19,488 nucleotides of DNA from JAKPPT01 sp964630305 (lineage in GTDB: Bacteria > Spirochaetota > Spirochaetia > Treponematales > UBA12059), in contig CAZVTR010000044.1 of NCBI GenBank assembly GCA_964630305.1, forward strand, positions 1 through 19,488, written 5' to 3'. The number at the start of each line of letters is the position of its first letter. The first letter of the stretch is position 1. Positions 1 through 7,249 of the stretch are shown here, one piece after another. Both the position numbers and the translations under genes were made by a program. The notes under the pieces are model-generated. The model worked only from the letters and a program-made list of their open reading frames with translations. It made no database searches and had not been told where the DNA came from.

Positions 1-1278
1 ACCTTGCGCTGTATTGGGATCAATTTTTAGAAGCGGCGGAACCACGGCAAAAAAGAGCAGCATTGCTCCAACAGGAAGCGGTGCCCACCAGCCTAAAATT
101 GCCGATGCAAGTGATAGAATTATTGCATAGAATGCTGCAGTCATCGGTGTGAAACCGCTCACAAGAAGCCATACAATACCGATGAGCGGTATGAGCAAAT
201 AACCGCGCTTAAAGAAAATATCGCCAAGTTTAGGCAGCTCAGATTTGCTTAATCCTCTCAGCCCTAGCTTTTTAGCTTCAAAGTGGACGCCGGCCCAAAC
301 TCCAGTATAATACAGTAATGCAGGAATGATTGCGGCTCCAATAATCCGTACGTACGGGATACCGGTAATTTCTGCCATAAGAAATGCCGCAGCACCCATA
401 ATAGGCGGCATGAGCTGTCCTCCAGTGGAAGCAGTAGCTTCGACAGCACCAGCGAATTCCGGTTTATATCCTAATTTTTTCATCATGGGTATCGTAAACG
501 ATCCGGTGCCCACTACATTGGCTACCGAGCTTCCGGAAACAGTGCCCATGAGTCCGCTTGAAAGCACCGCTACTTTTGCAGGACCGCCGGATGCCCAGCC
601 GGCTACTGAATTGGCAAGATCGATAAAGTACTGGCCTAATCCTGTTTGTTCCAGAAATGCGCCAAACAAAATAAAGATAATGATAAAGGTGCTGGAAACA
701 CCAATAGGTATGCCAAAGATACCTTCGGTGGTAAAAAATAAATGCTGGACAAAATCATCGATATCAAGGCCGCGATGCGCTAGTTTTCCGGGAATATATG
801 GTCCAAAGAACGAATAAGCAATGAAGAGCAGGGCTACAATCACAATAGGCAGTCCTACAACTCTTCGAGCTGCCTCAAGTACAAGCAGTATGCCAATCAC
901 ACCGATAATCATATCGAGCGTATTTGCAGTGCCAGCTCTCGTTAAGAGTACTTTATAATTGAAGAGAATATAGAGCGGAGCAGCAGCTCCTAACACAGCA
1001 AATACAGCATCAAGCGGGTGGAGACTTGTTCGAGACCAGCTTTTTTTCATCGGATAAAGTAAAAAAATAAGCGTTAAACCAAATGCAAGGTGTGTCGCAC
1101 GCTGTTTCATTGCATCCAGTACACCAAAAATTGTTGTATAGAGATGAAAACAGGCAAATGTGATAGCAAGCGCTGTTATCACTTTTGCAAAAAAACCCGA
1201 GTATGTCCTAAAATCAGCTTCTTTATCAAACTTTTTTAAGACACTCTGGGCATCAACTAGTTCTTGATTGTCTGACAT
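1..1278 (-). CDS. TRAP transporter fused permease (TAXI type), partial, 3' end beyond left edge
   Basis: Inner-membrane permease of a TAXI-type TRAP transporter, with the small (DctQ) and large (DctM) subunits fused in one chain. It would move the solute delivered by the receptor encoded upstream, driven by an ion gradient. The 426 visible codons read without a stop to the window edge; fused TAXI permeases are usually over 600 residues, so the C-terminal third is missing. Many hydrophobic segments are visible, and around residue 250 there is the conserved large-subunit stretch GSSVANVVGTGSFTIP, followed by EATASTGGQLMPPIMGAAA, both typical of DctM. The start ATG at 1278 follows AAAGGAGC at good spacing; an out-of-frame ATG at 1282 is not the start. 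It is last of the three genes transcribed from about 2864. Family assignment is firm; the substrate cannot be read from sequence. Confidence 0.93.
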   Translation of the reverse strand, partial: MSDNQELVDAQSVLKKFDKEADFRTYSGFFAKVITALAITFACFHLYTTIFGVLDAMKQRATHLAFGLTLIFLLYPMKKSWSRTSLHPLDAVFAVLGAAAPLYILFNYKVLLTRAGTANTLDMIIGVIGILLVLEAARRVVGLPIVIVALLFIAYSFFGPYIPGKLAHRGLDIDDFVQHLFFTTEGIFGIPIGVSSTFIIIFILFGAFLEQTGLGQYFIDLANSVAGWASGGPAKVAVLSSGLMGTVSGSSVANVVGTGSFTIPMMKKLGYKPEFAGAVEATASTGGQLMPPIMGAAAFLMAEITGIPYVRIIGAAIIPALLYYTGVWAGVHFEAKKLGLRGLSKSELPKLGDIFFKRGYLLIPLIGIVWLLVSGFTPMTAAFYAIILSLASAILGWWAPLPVGAMLLFFAVVPPLLKIDPNTAQG

Positions 1279-1322
1279 GCATGCTCCTTTGTATTGAAAA
1301 ATTGGTAGATAAGTGTTTTCAC

Positions 1323-1348
1323 TAACAATGCCAGTACCGGCATTGTTA
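1323..1348 (-). other. Stem-loop between DUF1850 gene and TRAP permease gene
   Basis: A perfect 10-bp inverted repeat (taacaatgcc / ggcattgtta) with a 6-base loop lies in the 106-base gap between the DUF1850 stop and the permease start. It has no T-run on either side, so it is not a standard terminator. It could be an mRNA processing or stability element, or a DNA operator dyad; the sequence does not decide. Confidence 0.6.
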
Positions 1349-1384
1349 CAATAAACAGAATCTCACTCAAATTATAAAGCACTC

Positions 1385-1861
1385 TTAGTGTCTGTGCAAT
1401 GAAAAATTAGTGGTAATTAAAAGTATAGTATTAATTTTTGAGAAATAAGTGAGGGGATAACTGTATTTTTGAACTATAAGTGCATGGCCAGGGATCGGTG
1501 AAACTGCAATGCTCAGGACAGGTGTTTCTCGGTTGAGTGTAAGTATAAACCATGTTCCTTCTCTCCTAAAGCCAAGACCATCAGAACTATCGATACCGGT
1601 AGAGTAATCTTTGAACATGCTTTCCATAATAACAAAACTATCTTGTTGTGCAAGTATTTTTTCTATGACCTGTGTTTTGTTAATAGAATGTATATAGGTA
1701 TGCAAAAACGAGTTTTCCTTAAGTGCGATAGTACCGACAAGACATGCTTGCTCATTATAAATATAAATAAACTGTCTTGTATCCAACATCAAGAGCACAA
1801 GAGAAAAACATGCAAGTACAAAAAAACGGGGGGAAACCCCCCGTTTTTGGGTCTGTACCAT
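1385..1861 (-). CDS. DUF1850 family protein of the TAXI-TRAP cluster
   Basis: Small membrane-anchored protein of 158 residues, matching the DUF1850 family by its central region: THSVE-like IHSINKTQVIEKI at about 58-70, then a stretch FVIMESMFKDYSTGI that parallels the family pattern of a Phe/Tyr-Gly block. DUF1850 genes are known companions of TAXI-type TRAP receptors and permeases, and here it sits between the two. Its molecular role is unknown. The N-terminus has a cationic segment (QKRGVSPR) then a hydrophobic segment (about 13-26), which fits a signal anchor. The ATG at 1861 starts only 9 bases after the receptor stop and has no clear Shine-Dalgarno sequence, so translation may be coupled. 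A strong intrinsic terminator lies within codons 5-14. An internal ATG at 1789 also lacks a ribosome site and would cut the hydrophobic segment in half, so I prefer 1861. Confidence 0.8.
   Translation of the reverse strand: MVQTQKRGVSPRFFVLACFSLVLLMLDTRQFIYIYNEQACLVGTIALKENSFLHTYIHSINKTQVIEKILAQQDSFVIMESMFKDYSTGIDSSDGLGFRREGTWFILTLNRETPVLSIAVSPIPGHALIVQKYSYPLTYFSKINTILLITTNFSLHRH
1821..1848 (-). terminator. Rho-independent terminator after the TAXI receptor gene, inside the DUF1850 ORF
   Basis: On the minus strand the sequence reads A5 C G6, loop TTT, C6 G T6. This gives a seven-bp pure G:C stem extended by A:T pairs and followed by a six-T tract, a textbook intrinsic terminator. It starts 22 bases after the receptor stop codon. 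It also lies inside the reading frame of the next gene, encoding residues KRGVSPRFF. Because the repeat is symmetrical it could also act on plus-strand transcripts. Confidence 0.85.
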
Positions 1862-1870
1862 ACGTGCAGA

Positions 1871-2815
1871 CTATTTCTTCTTAAAGAACTGTTCTGCTCC
1901 TTTGTGCAGCGGGAGAGGCATGCCTTCAAGACCGGTGTCTTTTATAATATTGGCGCCCTGTTTATGTGCAGCCTTGAGTGCTTCCTGATTTTCATACATA
2001 ACTTTGAGCATATTTTCTACAGTACCAGCTGGGAGGTTACTCGTAGCAGCAAGCATGGCTTTTACAGCAACAGTCTGGACATCTGCAGTCTGTTTTGGAT
2101 AGGTTCCAGCTGGGATGGTGATCCTTGTATAGAACGGGTAGAGACTTGTCAGCTTGCCAATAATATCGGGTGAAAGCTCAACAATTACAATGTCTTTTGA
2201 TGCTGCTACGTCAGATACTGCTGCGGTTGGGAATCCGGCGGTGAGGAATGCAGCATCGATATTGCCGTCTTTGAGGTTATTTGCAGCTTCAGAGAAGCTC
2301 AGGTATTGTACTGAAATATCCTTGTAGGTTATTCCAGCAGCTTCCATAATCTGGCGTGCATTTGCTTCTACACCAGAGCCTGCAGCACCAACAGCAACAC
2401 GTTTGCCTTTGAGGTCTGCAACTGATTTTATGCCAGAATTAGCAAGTGCAATAAGCTGGCAGGTTTCTGAGTAGAGCACTGCAACGCCCTGAAGCCCGGT
2501 AAAGCTATTATTCTGGAACATTTCAAGTCCGTTTGCGGCATAGTAAGCAATATCATTTTGTACAAAAATAATATCGACTTTGCCTTCTTTGAGCAGGTTA
2601 ACATTTGCAACTGATGCGCCTGTACTCTGAACGGTTGCATTCATACCAGGAATTTTTTCATTCCACACTTTTGCCATACCGCCGCCAAGTGCGTAGTACG
2701 TACCGCTTGTGCCGCCAGAAGCAATGTTAATGAATGTCTGTTTTTTTTCACAGCTTGCAAATAGAACAGTTGCAGCAAGCAGTAAAACAACAGAAACCTT
2801 TAATGCTGTTTTCAT
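1871..2815 (-). CDS. TAXI family TRAP transporter solute receptor (lipoprotein)
   Basis: Periplasmic solute-binding receptor that captures the substrate and hands it to the TRAP permease. The 314-residue length is normal for TAXI receptors. Residues 1-21 form a lipoprotein signal ending in LFAS before Cys22; Phe at -3 is a relaxed lipobox tolerated in spirochaetes, so the mature protein should be tethered by lipid. The mature N-terminus carries the TAXI family signature IASGGTSGTYYALGGGMAK (about 31-49), followed by QSTGASVANVNLL (about 63-75) and the conserved VDIIFVQNDIAYYA. The start is set by AGGAGG five bases before ATG 2815. A promoter and a 5' stem-loop lie upstream, and a strong terminator lies just downstream, so much of the message should be monocistronic. 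TAXI receptors are known for glutamate or dicarboxylate-like ligands in some species; the ligand here is not readable. Confidence 0.95.
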   Translation of the reverse strand: MKTALKVSVVLLLAATVLFASCEKKQTFINIASGGTSGTYYALGGGMAKVWNEKIPGMNATVQSTGASVANVNLLKEGKVDIIFVQNDIAYYAANGLEMFQNNSFTGLQGVAVLYSETCQLIALANSGIKSVADLKGKRVAVGAAGSGVEANARQIMEAAGITYKDISVQYLSFSEAANNLKDGNIDAAFLTAGFPTAAVSDVAASKDIVIVELSPDIIGKLTSLYPFYTRITIPAGTYPKQTADVQTVAVKAMLAATSNLPAGTVENMLKVMYENQEALKAAHKQGANIIKDTGLEGMPLPLHKGAEQFFKKK

Positions 2816-2840
2816 ATAACCTCCTGATAAAATCTTTGAA

Positions 2841-2859
2841 TACGGTGACGAACACCATA
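2841..2859 (-). promoter_or_regulatory. 5' untranslated stem-loop of the TAXI receptor mRNA
   Basis: The minus strand reads TATGGTG, loop TTCGT, CACCGTA: seven pairs with one G-U. It would begin about five bases after the predicted transcript start (about 2864) and ends ahead of the AGGAGG ribosome site. A hairpin at the extreme 5' end is a known way to slow mRNA decay; that role here is inference. Confidence 0.5.
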
Positions 2860-2870
2860 GTATTACTTAA

Positions 2871-2899
2871 ATTATACGCACGCTTGCATAAACCTGCAA
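2871..2899 (-). promoter_or_regulatory. Sigma-70-type promoter of the TAXI-TRAP cluster
   Basis: On the minus strand, TTGCAG (2894-2899) is followed after exactly 17 bases by a perfect TATAAT (2871-2876). Transcription should start near 2864, giving an untranslated leader of about 48 bases that holds the stem-loop and AGGAGG. Confidence 0.8.
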
Positions 2900-2928
2900 G
2901 ATTAAAAGTGCATTGTCAGAAAAATCTT

Positions 2929-4581
2929 TTAATACTTAAATGAACTTTCGCCAATAAATTCCCGTACAATGCTGTCATCGGGGACATACTGTGCAGGAAT
3001 TGGTGCAAAAAATTCAAGGAAATTAAGCAATCGCTTAGCTTCACTATATTCAACATCCTGTGGTTTAATGAGCCTGAGAAGCGGTTCAGCATAGACTTTC
3101 AGGACGCCTAATTCATAATCGAGGGCGGTGTTGAGCGCAATGTCAGCATTGTTCTGGAATGGGAAAATATGAAGCCGTTCACCGCGCTGGACGCTTGGCC
3201 ACATGCTGATAGTTTTTTGCGCCGTGTGCCCGCGGAATTGATTATCGCGAACAATTCGGCGGATGAGTCTGTTATCGGTTGTGGAAATTCGATTGTGAGC
3301 GTCCAGATTTATCTGCGTTAATGCTGATACATAAATCTTAATCTTATGCTCTTTAGGAATTTTGGGTGTCAGCTTATCGTTGAGACCATGTATGCCTTCC
3401 ATAATAAGTACTTCACGTCCAGTCATTTTAATAATTTTCCCAGATGGTTTTCTGTTTCCGGACTTAAAGTCATAGGAAGGCAGTTCTACAGCTTTCCCCT
3501 CGAAGAGTTCGATGAGCTGTTCATTGAGGTATGCAACATCCAGCGCTTCGAGGCATTCAAAGTCCGGCTGGCCATTTTCATCAATGGGAGTTTTATCACG
3601 GTTTACAAAATAGTCATCAAGGCTTATTACAATAGGAATAAAACCCAATACTTTAAGTTGAATTGCAAGCTTTTTTGAGGTAGTTGTTTTTCCTGAACTT
3701 GAAGGTCCGGCTATGAGAACGACTTTGACTGTGTCGGAGTGTTCTGCCACTTTGTCTGCTGCTTCTGCAATATGTTTGTTCATGAGCGTCTCAGCAACTT
3801 GAATATATTCTTTTATTTTTTTAGGTGCATTGATCCGGTTTAGCGAGCCGACGCTCGTTATGCCAAGAATTTGTGAACGCTTGCGAGAATCTTCGGTAAT
3901 TTTGTAGAGAAGCGGATCATCAGTAAACGGTTCAAGCCGATCCGGAGTTTCTTTTTTAGGATACCGCAATAAAAATCCGTTACCGTACAGCATGAGCGCG
4001 AATGTTTTAAGAATTCCAGTTGAAGGAACGAGCGGTGTAGTCTGGAGATCACGAAAACCTGCACACTCATTGAGTGTTATAACAGGATCATTAATCATTT
4101 CAAGGAGCATGAGTGTTTCTGTCTGCTTTTGTTCAGTAAAATAGGCTACTGCTTCTTCATAGCTCCAGAATTCGGTATGAATGGGTATATCGCGTGCTAC
4201 GAGTTCTTTCATAGCAGTTTCAAGCGCTCGGATATCGTCTTCGGATGCAGGGCCATCTTCAAAATAATGGTAAAAGCTGTAGCCAAGCGACTGTCCGACA
4301 ATGAGGTTACGAGATGGGAAGAGCTGTTTTGCTGCTATTGCAGCTAAAAAACAGAGTGAACGCCGATATGCGTAGGCACCTTGTGTGGAATCGATATACA
4401 CTGGTGCTACCTTTGAGTTTGCAGTAAGAATCGCATCAAGAGACATGAGTTCATTGTTTACTGAGACTGCAGCAAGCGGCATTGTGAGGGCACCAAAACC
4501 CTGAATGATGTTTGCTATACGAATGCCAAACGGATACGTCATTGTTTCACCGGAGGGGTAGGTAACAGTAATTTGATGCAT
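2929..4581 (-). CDS. Nucleoside kinase (TGS + ThrRS-like + uridine kinase domains)
   Basis: Cytoplasmic phosphotransferase that most likely phosphorylates a nucleoside (uridine-kinase-like fold) with ATP or GTP. The 550-residue protein has three parts. Residues 1-62 are a TGS domain (ITVTYPSGETMTYPFG). About 65-240 resemble the second additional domain of threonyl-tRNA synthetase (GYSFYHYFEDGPASEDDIRAL). About 285-500 form the PRK/uridine kinase P-loop domain, with GPSSSGKT at 292-299, the substrate motif SLDDYF at 320-325 and LIMEGIHGLND at 392-402. This architecture is a known family of about this length. I use ATG 4581 because GAAGGAGC lies just upstream; an in-frame TTG at 4638 would put the start before the predicted promoter -10 and is rejected. 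The gene diverges from the M28-like peptidase gene. Exact substrate is uncertain. Confidence 0.9.
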   Translation of the reverse strand: MHQITVTYPSGETMTYPFGIRIANIIQGFGALTMPLAAVSVNNELMSLDAILTANSKVAPVYIDSTQGAYAYRRSLCFLAAIAAKQLFPSRNLIVGQSLGYSFYHYFEDGPASEDDIRALETAMKELVARDIPIHTEFWSYEEAVAYFTEQKQTETLMLLEMINDPVITLNECAGFRDLQTTPLVPSTGILKTFALMLYGNGFLLRYPKKETPDRLEPFTDDPLLYKITEDSRKRSQILGITSVGSLNRINAPKKIKEYIQVAETLMNKHIAEAADKVAEHSDTVKVVLIAGPSSSGKTTTSKKLAIQLKVLGFIPIVISLDDYFVNRDKTPIDENGQPDFECLEALDVAYLNEQLIELFEGKAVELPSYDFKSGNRKPSGKIIKMTGREVLIMEGIHGLNDKLTPKIPKEHKIKIYVSALTQINLDAHNRISTTDNRLIRRIVRDNQFRGHTAQKTISMWPSVQRGERLHIFPFQNNADIALNTALDYELGVLKVYAEPLLRLIKPQDVEYSEAKRLLNFLEFFAPIPAQYVPDDSIVREFIGESSFKY

Positions 4582-4602
4582 AGTGTGCTCCTTCTCTTTT
4601 AA

Positions 4603-4632
4603 AGTATAAAACGAGTTTTGCGGAAAAGTCAA
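4603..4632 (-). promoter_or_regulatory. Promoter of the nucleoside kinase gene
   Basis: On the minus strand, TTGACT (4627-4632), an 18-base spacer, then TATACT (4603-4608). The start site would fall near 4596, leaving a short leader that carries GAAGGAGC before ATG 4581. It overlaps the divergent promoter at 4618-4647. Confidence 0.65.
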
Positions 4633-4647
4633 AAACAATGCTATACT
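4618..4647 (+). promoter_or_regulatory. Extended -10 promoter of the M28-like peptidase gene, predicted leaderless
   Basis: TTGCGG (4618-4623), an 18-base spacer, then TGC-TATACT with the hexamer at 4642-4647; the TG one base before the hexamer makes it an extended -10. Only six bases separate the hexamer from ATG 4654, so transcription should start at or beside the start codon. Confidence 0.6.
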
Positions 4648-4653
4648 TTGTGC

Positions 4654-5484
4654 ATGAATGTTCCTCCATGGTTTTATCGATTTATTGAGATACAGGCTGA
4701 CCGACTAGCGATACTCAAAGAGACGCTTGCAACATATGAACTGCAGTTTCGAGAAGTTGTGCTTAATGGTGATACGCATGTGCTTGTGTATCCGCATAAT
4801 ACAACGCGAAAACCAGCAAAAAAAATAAAATTGCTTACCGCACATTACGATCGTGTGCCGGGAACTCAGGGTGTGCTCGATAATTCATGTGCAGTGTGGC
4901 AGCTTTTAGAGTATGCAGCCAATCCCCTGCAAAAAGAAAATATTATTATTGCATTTACTGACCATGAAGAAATACCGCATGAAGGTTCTGCAAAAGAGCA
5001 GGGAGCATTTTTTTTAGGCAAGGCGCTCGCTTCTATGGGCATAGAAGCGCCGGCTGTATTTTGTTTTGATGTTACGGGACACGGTGATACAGTAATAATT
5101 GCAGATACGGTTCAGCAGGTTGTTGGGCGCTACCCAGCGCTTCAGCCCTTGCAGCAGCAAATTTCTCTTTTGAGTAAACTTTTGCTTGGCGCGTTAACGA
5201 AACATGTGCGATGTGTCGAAGGACATCTCCCGTTTGGGGAAAACCTTGGATTCATGCTCTCTGGCTACCCGGCACTTGAAATTTCTATTGTTCCAGAAGC
5301 ACAGGCGCCGCGGCGAATGAATGATTTTACAGGATCTGTGCATCCGCATTCGAACCCTCCTGCGCCAGAATTCTGGGCTTATTTACATACAAAACAGGAT
5401 ACGCTCGATCTCATAACACCAGAGGCTTTTTTTATTATGCAAAAAGTGCTTGCCTGTCTTGGGTCACTGCGTTTGCCGCGATAA
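4654..5484 (+). CDS. M28-family zinc aminopeptidase-like protein
   Basis: Probable two-metal exopeptidase of the M28 family acting in the cytoplasm, since no signal peptide is present. The 276 residues carry the expected ligand pattern: HYD at 64-66, LDNS with Asp76, DHEE with Glu105/Glu106, Asp139 in CFDVTGHGD, and a late His245 in LHTKQDTLDLI, which resembles the closing His motif of the family. The protein is short, close to the bare catalytic domain. It is the only complete plus-strand gene in the window. The start is ATG 4654: there is no Shine-Dalgarno sequence, and the extended -10 promoter ends six bases before it, which suggests a leaderless message. An in-frame TTG at 4618 lies in the promoter -35 and is rejected. 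The natural substrate is unknown, and peptidase activity is by family resemblance only. Confidence 0.8.
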   Translation: MNVPPWFYRFIEIQADRLAILKETLATYELQFREVVLNGDTHVLVYPHNTTRKPAKKIKLLTAHYDRVPGTQGVLDNSCAVWQLLEYAANPLQKENIIIAFTDHEEIPHEGSAKEQGAFFLGKALASMGIEAPAVFCFDVTGHGDTVIIADTVQQVVGRYPALQPLQQQISLLSKLLLGALTKHVRCVEGHLPFGENLGFMLSGYPALEISIVPEAQAPRRMNDFTGSVHPHSNPPAPEFWAYLHTKQDTLDLITPEAFFIMQKVLACLGSLRLPR

Positions 5485-5532
5485 AATTAAATCAATCCCG
5501 ATATGATACCCAACTGCATGTTTATCGTATAG

Positions 5533-7212
5533 TTATCGTGACAATTTTCGGTACACATACCGATGCGGTCTGTCTGCAGAAGCGCCATATCGCTCTCGCC
5601 GGTACTCAACATACTCTGACCAATTTCCATCATATGCGATAACTTCTCCGTCTTCAAAAACAAGGAGGTGCGTACATACCCTGTCCAAAAACCATCGGTC
5701 ATGGCTTACCACAAGAGCGCTTCCTGCAAAATTATCAAGAGCTTCTTCGAGCGCGCGAAGTGTATTCACATCAAGATCGTTTGTCGGTTCATCGAGCAGG
5801 AGTACATTTGCGCCTTCTTTAAGCATAAGCGCAAGATTGAGCCTGTTGCGCTCGCCGCCTGAGAGTACACCGACCTTTTTTTGCTGGTCGGTTCCCGAAA
5901 AGTTAAACCACGAACAGTACGCGCGGGAATTCACTTCCTGTTTCCCGCCTAGTTTTATGATATCGAGTCCTCCCGAAAGCTGTTCCCATACTGTTTTTTC
6001 GGGATCGAGATCTTTGCGGAGCTGATCTGCATACGCGAGCTTTACTGTTTCGCCAATTTTTAAGGTGCCGCTATCCGGTTTTTCCTCGCCGGTAATGAGT
6101 TTAAGCAGGGTTGTTTTTCCGGCACCGTTAGGTCCAACGATACCGACAATTGCACCAGGTGCTATCTCAAACGAAAGATTTTCATACAGTATCTTATCGC
6201 CATATGATTTTGATATATTCTTTGCTTCAATCACCACATTGCCTAGCCGGGGCCCTGGCGGTATTATGAGTTTTGTTTCTCTGACTTTTTCCCGCTCGCC
6301 TTCTGCAAGGAGCTGCTCATACTGGTTGATACGCGCCTTGCTTTTTGCATGCCGGCCTTTCGGGCTCATGCTAATCCACTCAAGTTCGCGCTCCAGCGTT
6401 TTTGCACGCTCAGAAGCTCCCTTTTCTTCCTGTTCTAAGCGCTGACGCTTTTGTTCAAGCCAGCCTGAGTAATTGCCTTTCCAGGGAATACCTTCACCGC
6501 GGTCAAGTTCCAGGATCCAGCCTGCAACATTATCAAGAAAATAGCGGTCATGCGTAACTGCAATGACGGTACCCGGATAGGTCTGGAGATGCCGCTCAAG
6601 CCATGCTATGGTTTCTGCATCGAGGTGGTTAGTCGGTTCGTCTAAAAGCAAGATGTCCGGTTTTTTTAAGAGCAACCGGCAAAGCGCGACGCGTCGCCGC
6701 TCACCGCCTGAAAGTGTATCCACAAGCTGGTCTTCGGGCGGACAGCGCAAGGCATCCATAGCAAGTTCCAGCTGGTTATCCAGGTTCCATCCATCTTGAG
6801 CTTCAATTGCTTCCTGGAGTGCAGCTTGCTTTTGCGCTAACTTATCAAAGTCTGCATCGGGATCGCCAAAGGCTTCGCTCACCTTTTCAAATTCCTTAAG
6901 GAGGTCGATAAGTTCCTGCACACCCTCTGACACGACTTCTTTTACTGTTTTACCCGGTGTAAGTACCGGTTCTTGTTCGAGGTATCCAATAGTATATCCT
7001 GGCGCACAGGTTATTTCTCCATTAAACTCAGTATCAACACCTGCCATAATGCGGAGCAGGCTTGATTTACCAGAGCCGTTCAAACCAATGACACCGATTT
7101 TTGCGCCATAAAAATAACTCAATGATATATCTTTTAATACTTGTTTGGTTCCATGCCGCTTGCTGACGCGGTACATGGTATAAATAATTTTTTTGTCGTC
7201 TACTGTTGCCAT
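5533..7212 (-). CDS. ettA: Energy-dependent translational throttle protein EttA (ABC-F ATPase)
   Basis: Cytoplasmic ABC-F ATPase that binds the ribosomal E site and gates the first elongation step according to ATP/ADP level. At 559 residues it has the normal EttA length. Two ATPase domains are intact: Walker A GLNGSGKSS at 43-51 and GPNGAGKTT at 360-368, signatures LSGGE at 167-171 and 450-454, Walker B ILLLDE at 187-192 and VLLLDE at 470-475, and switch histidines His221 and His504. Between them (about 241-320) is the charged linker with WLEQKRQRLEQEE, the P-site-tRNA-interacting element, and residues SMSPKGRHAKSKARI at 281-295 that are typical of this subfamily. The N-terminal YTMYRVSKRHGTKQVLKDIS also fits EttA. 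The ATG at 7212 has no ribosome site and lies six bases after an extended -10 box, so the mRNA is predicted to be leaderless. Confidence 0.96.
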   Translation of the reverse strand: MATVDDKKIIYTMYRVSKRHGTKQVLKDISLSYFYGAKIGVIGLNGSGKSSLLRIMAGVDTEFNGEITCAPGYTIGYLEQEPVLTPGKTVKEVVSEGVQELIDLLKEFEKVSEAFGDPDADFDKLAQKQAALQEAIEAQDGWNLDNQLELAMDALRCPPEDQLVDTLSGGERRRVALCRLLLKKPDILLLDEPTNHLDAETIAWLERHLQTYPGTVIAVTHDRYFLDNVAGWILELDRGEGIPWKGNYSGWLEQKRQRLEQEEKGASERAKTLERELEWISMSPKGRHAKSKARINQYEQLLAEGEREKVRETKLIIPPGPRLGNVVIEAKNISKSYGDKILYENLSFEIAPGAIVGIVGPNGAGKTTLLKLITGEEKPDSGTLKIGETVKLAYADQLRKDLDPEKTVWEQLSGGLDIIKLGGKQEVNSRAYCSWFNFSGTDQQKKVGVLSGGERNRLNLALMLKEGANVLLLDEPTNDLDVNTLRALEEALDNFAGSALVVSHDRWFLDRVCTHLLVFEDGEVIAYDGNWSEYVEYRRERYGASADRPHRYVYRKLSR

Positions 7213-7218
7213 GGCCGC

Positions 7219-7247
7219 ACTATAGCAAAACCTAGAAAGATAGTGAA
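7219..7247 (-). promoter_or_regulatory. Extended -10 promoter of ettA, predicted leaderless
   Basis: On the minus strand, TTCACT (7242-7247), a 17-base spacer, then TGC-TATAGT (hexamer 7219-7224). Six bases (GCGGCC) separate the hexamer from ATG 7212. The arrangement is the same as at 4618-4654. Confidence 0.6.
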
Positions 7248-7249
7248 TA

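Noticed and set aside
326..817. 163-codon open frame on the plus strand
   Set aside because: It lies antisense to the TRAP permease, has no ribosome site and no recognisable protein features.
1643..2173. 176-codon open frame on the plus strand
   Set aside because: It spans antisense DUF1850 and the receptor 3' end, crosses the terminator hairpin and has Cys/Phe-rich nonsense composition.
2901..2933. 8-bp AT-only inverted repeat after the nucleoside kinase gene
   Set aside because: The stem is all A/T except one pair, has a 17-base loop and overlaps the stop codon; it is too weak to call a terminator.
4582..4638. Upstream TTG start giving the nucleoside kinase 19 more residues
   Set aside because: It would start before the predicted -35/-10 elements, while ATG 4581 has a good ribosome site and begins the TGS domain.
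5485..5532. Possible bidirectional terminator between the convergent M28-like peptidase and ettA genes
   Set aside because: Only an 8-bp AT-rich stem with a G-U pair and no T-run can be drawn.
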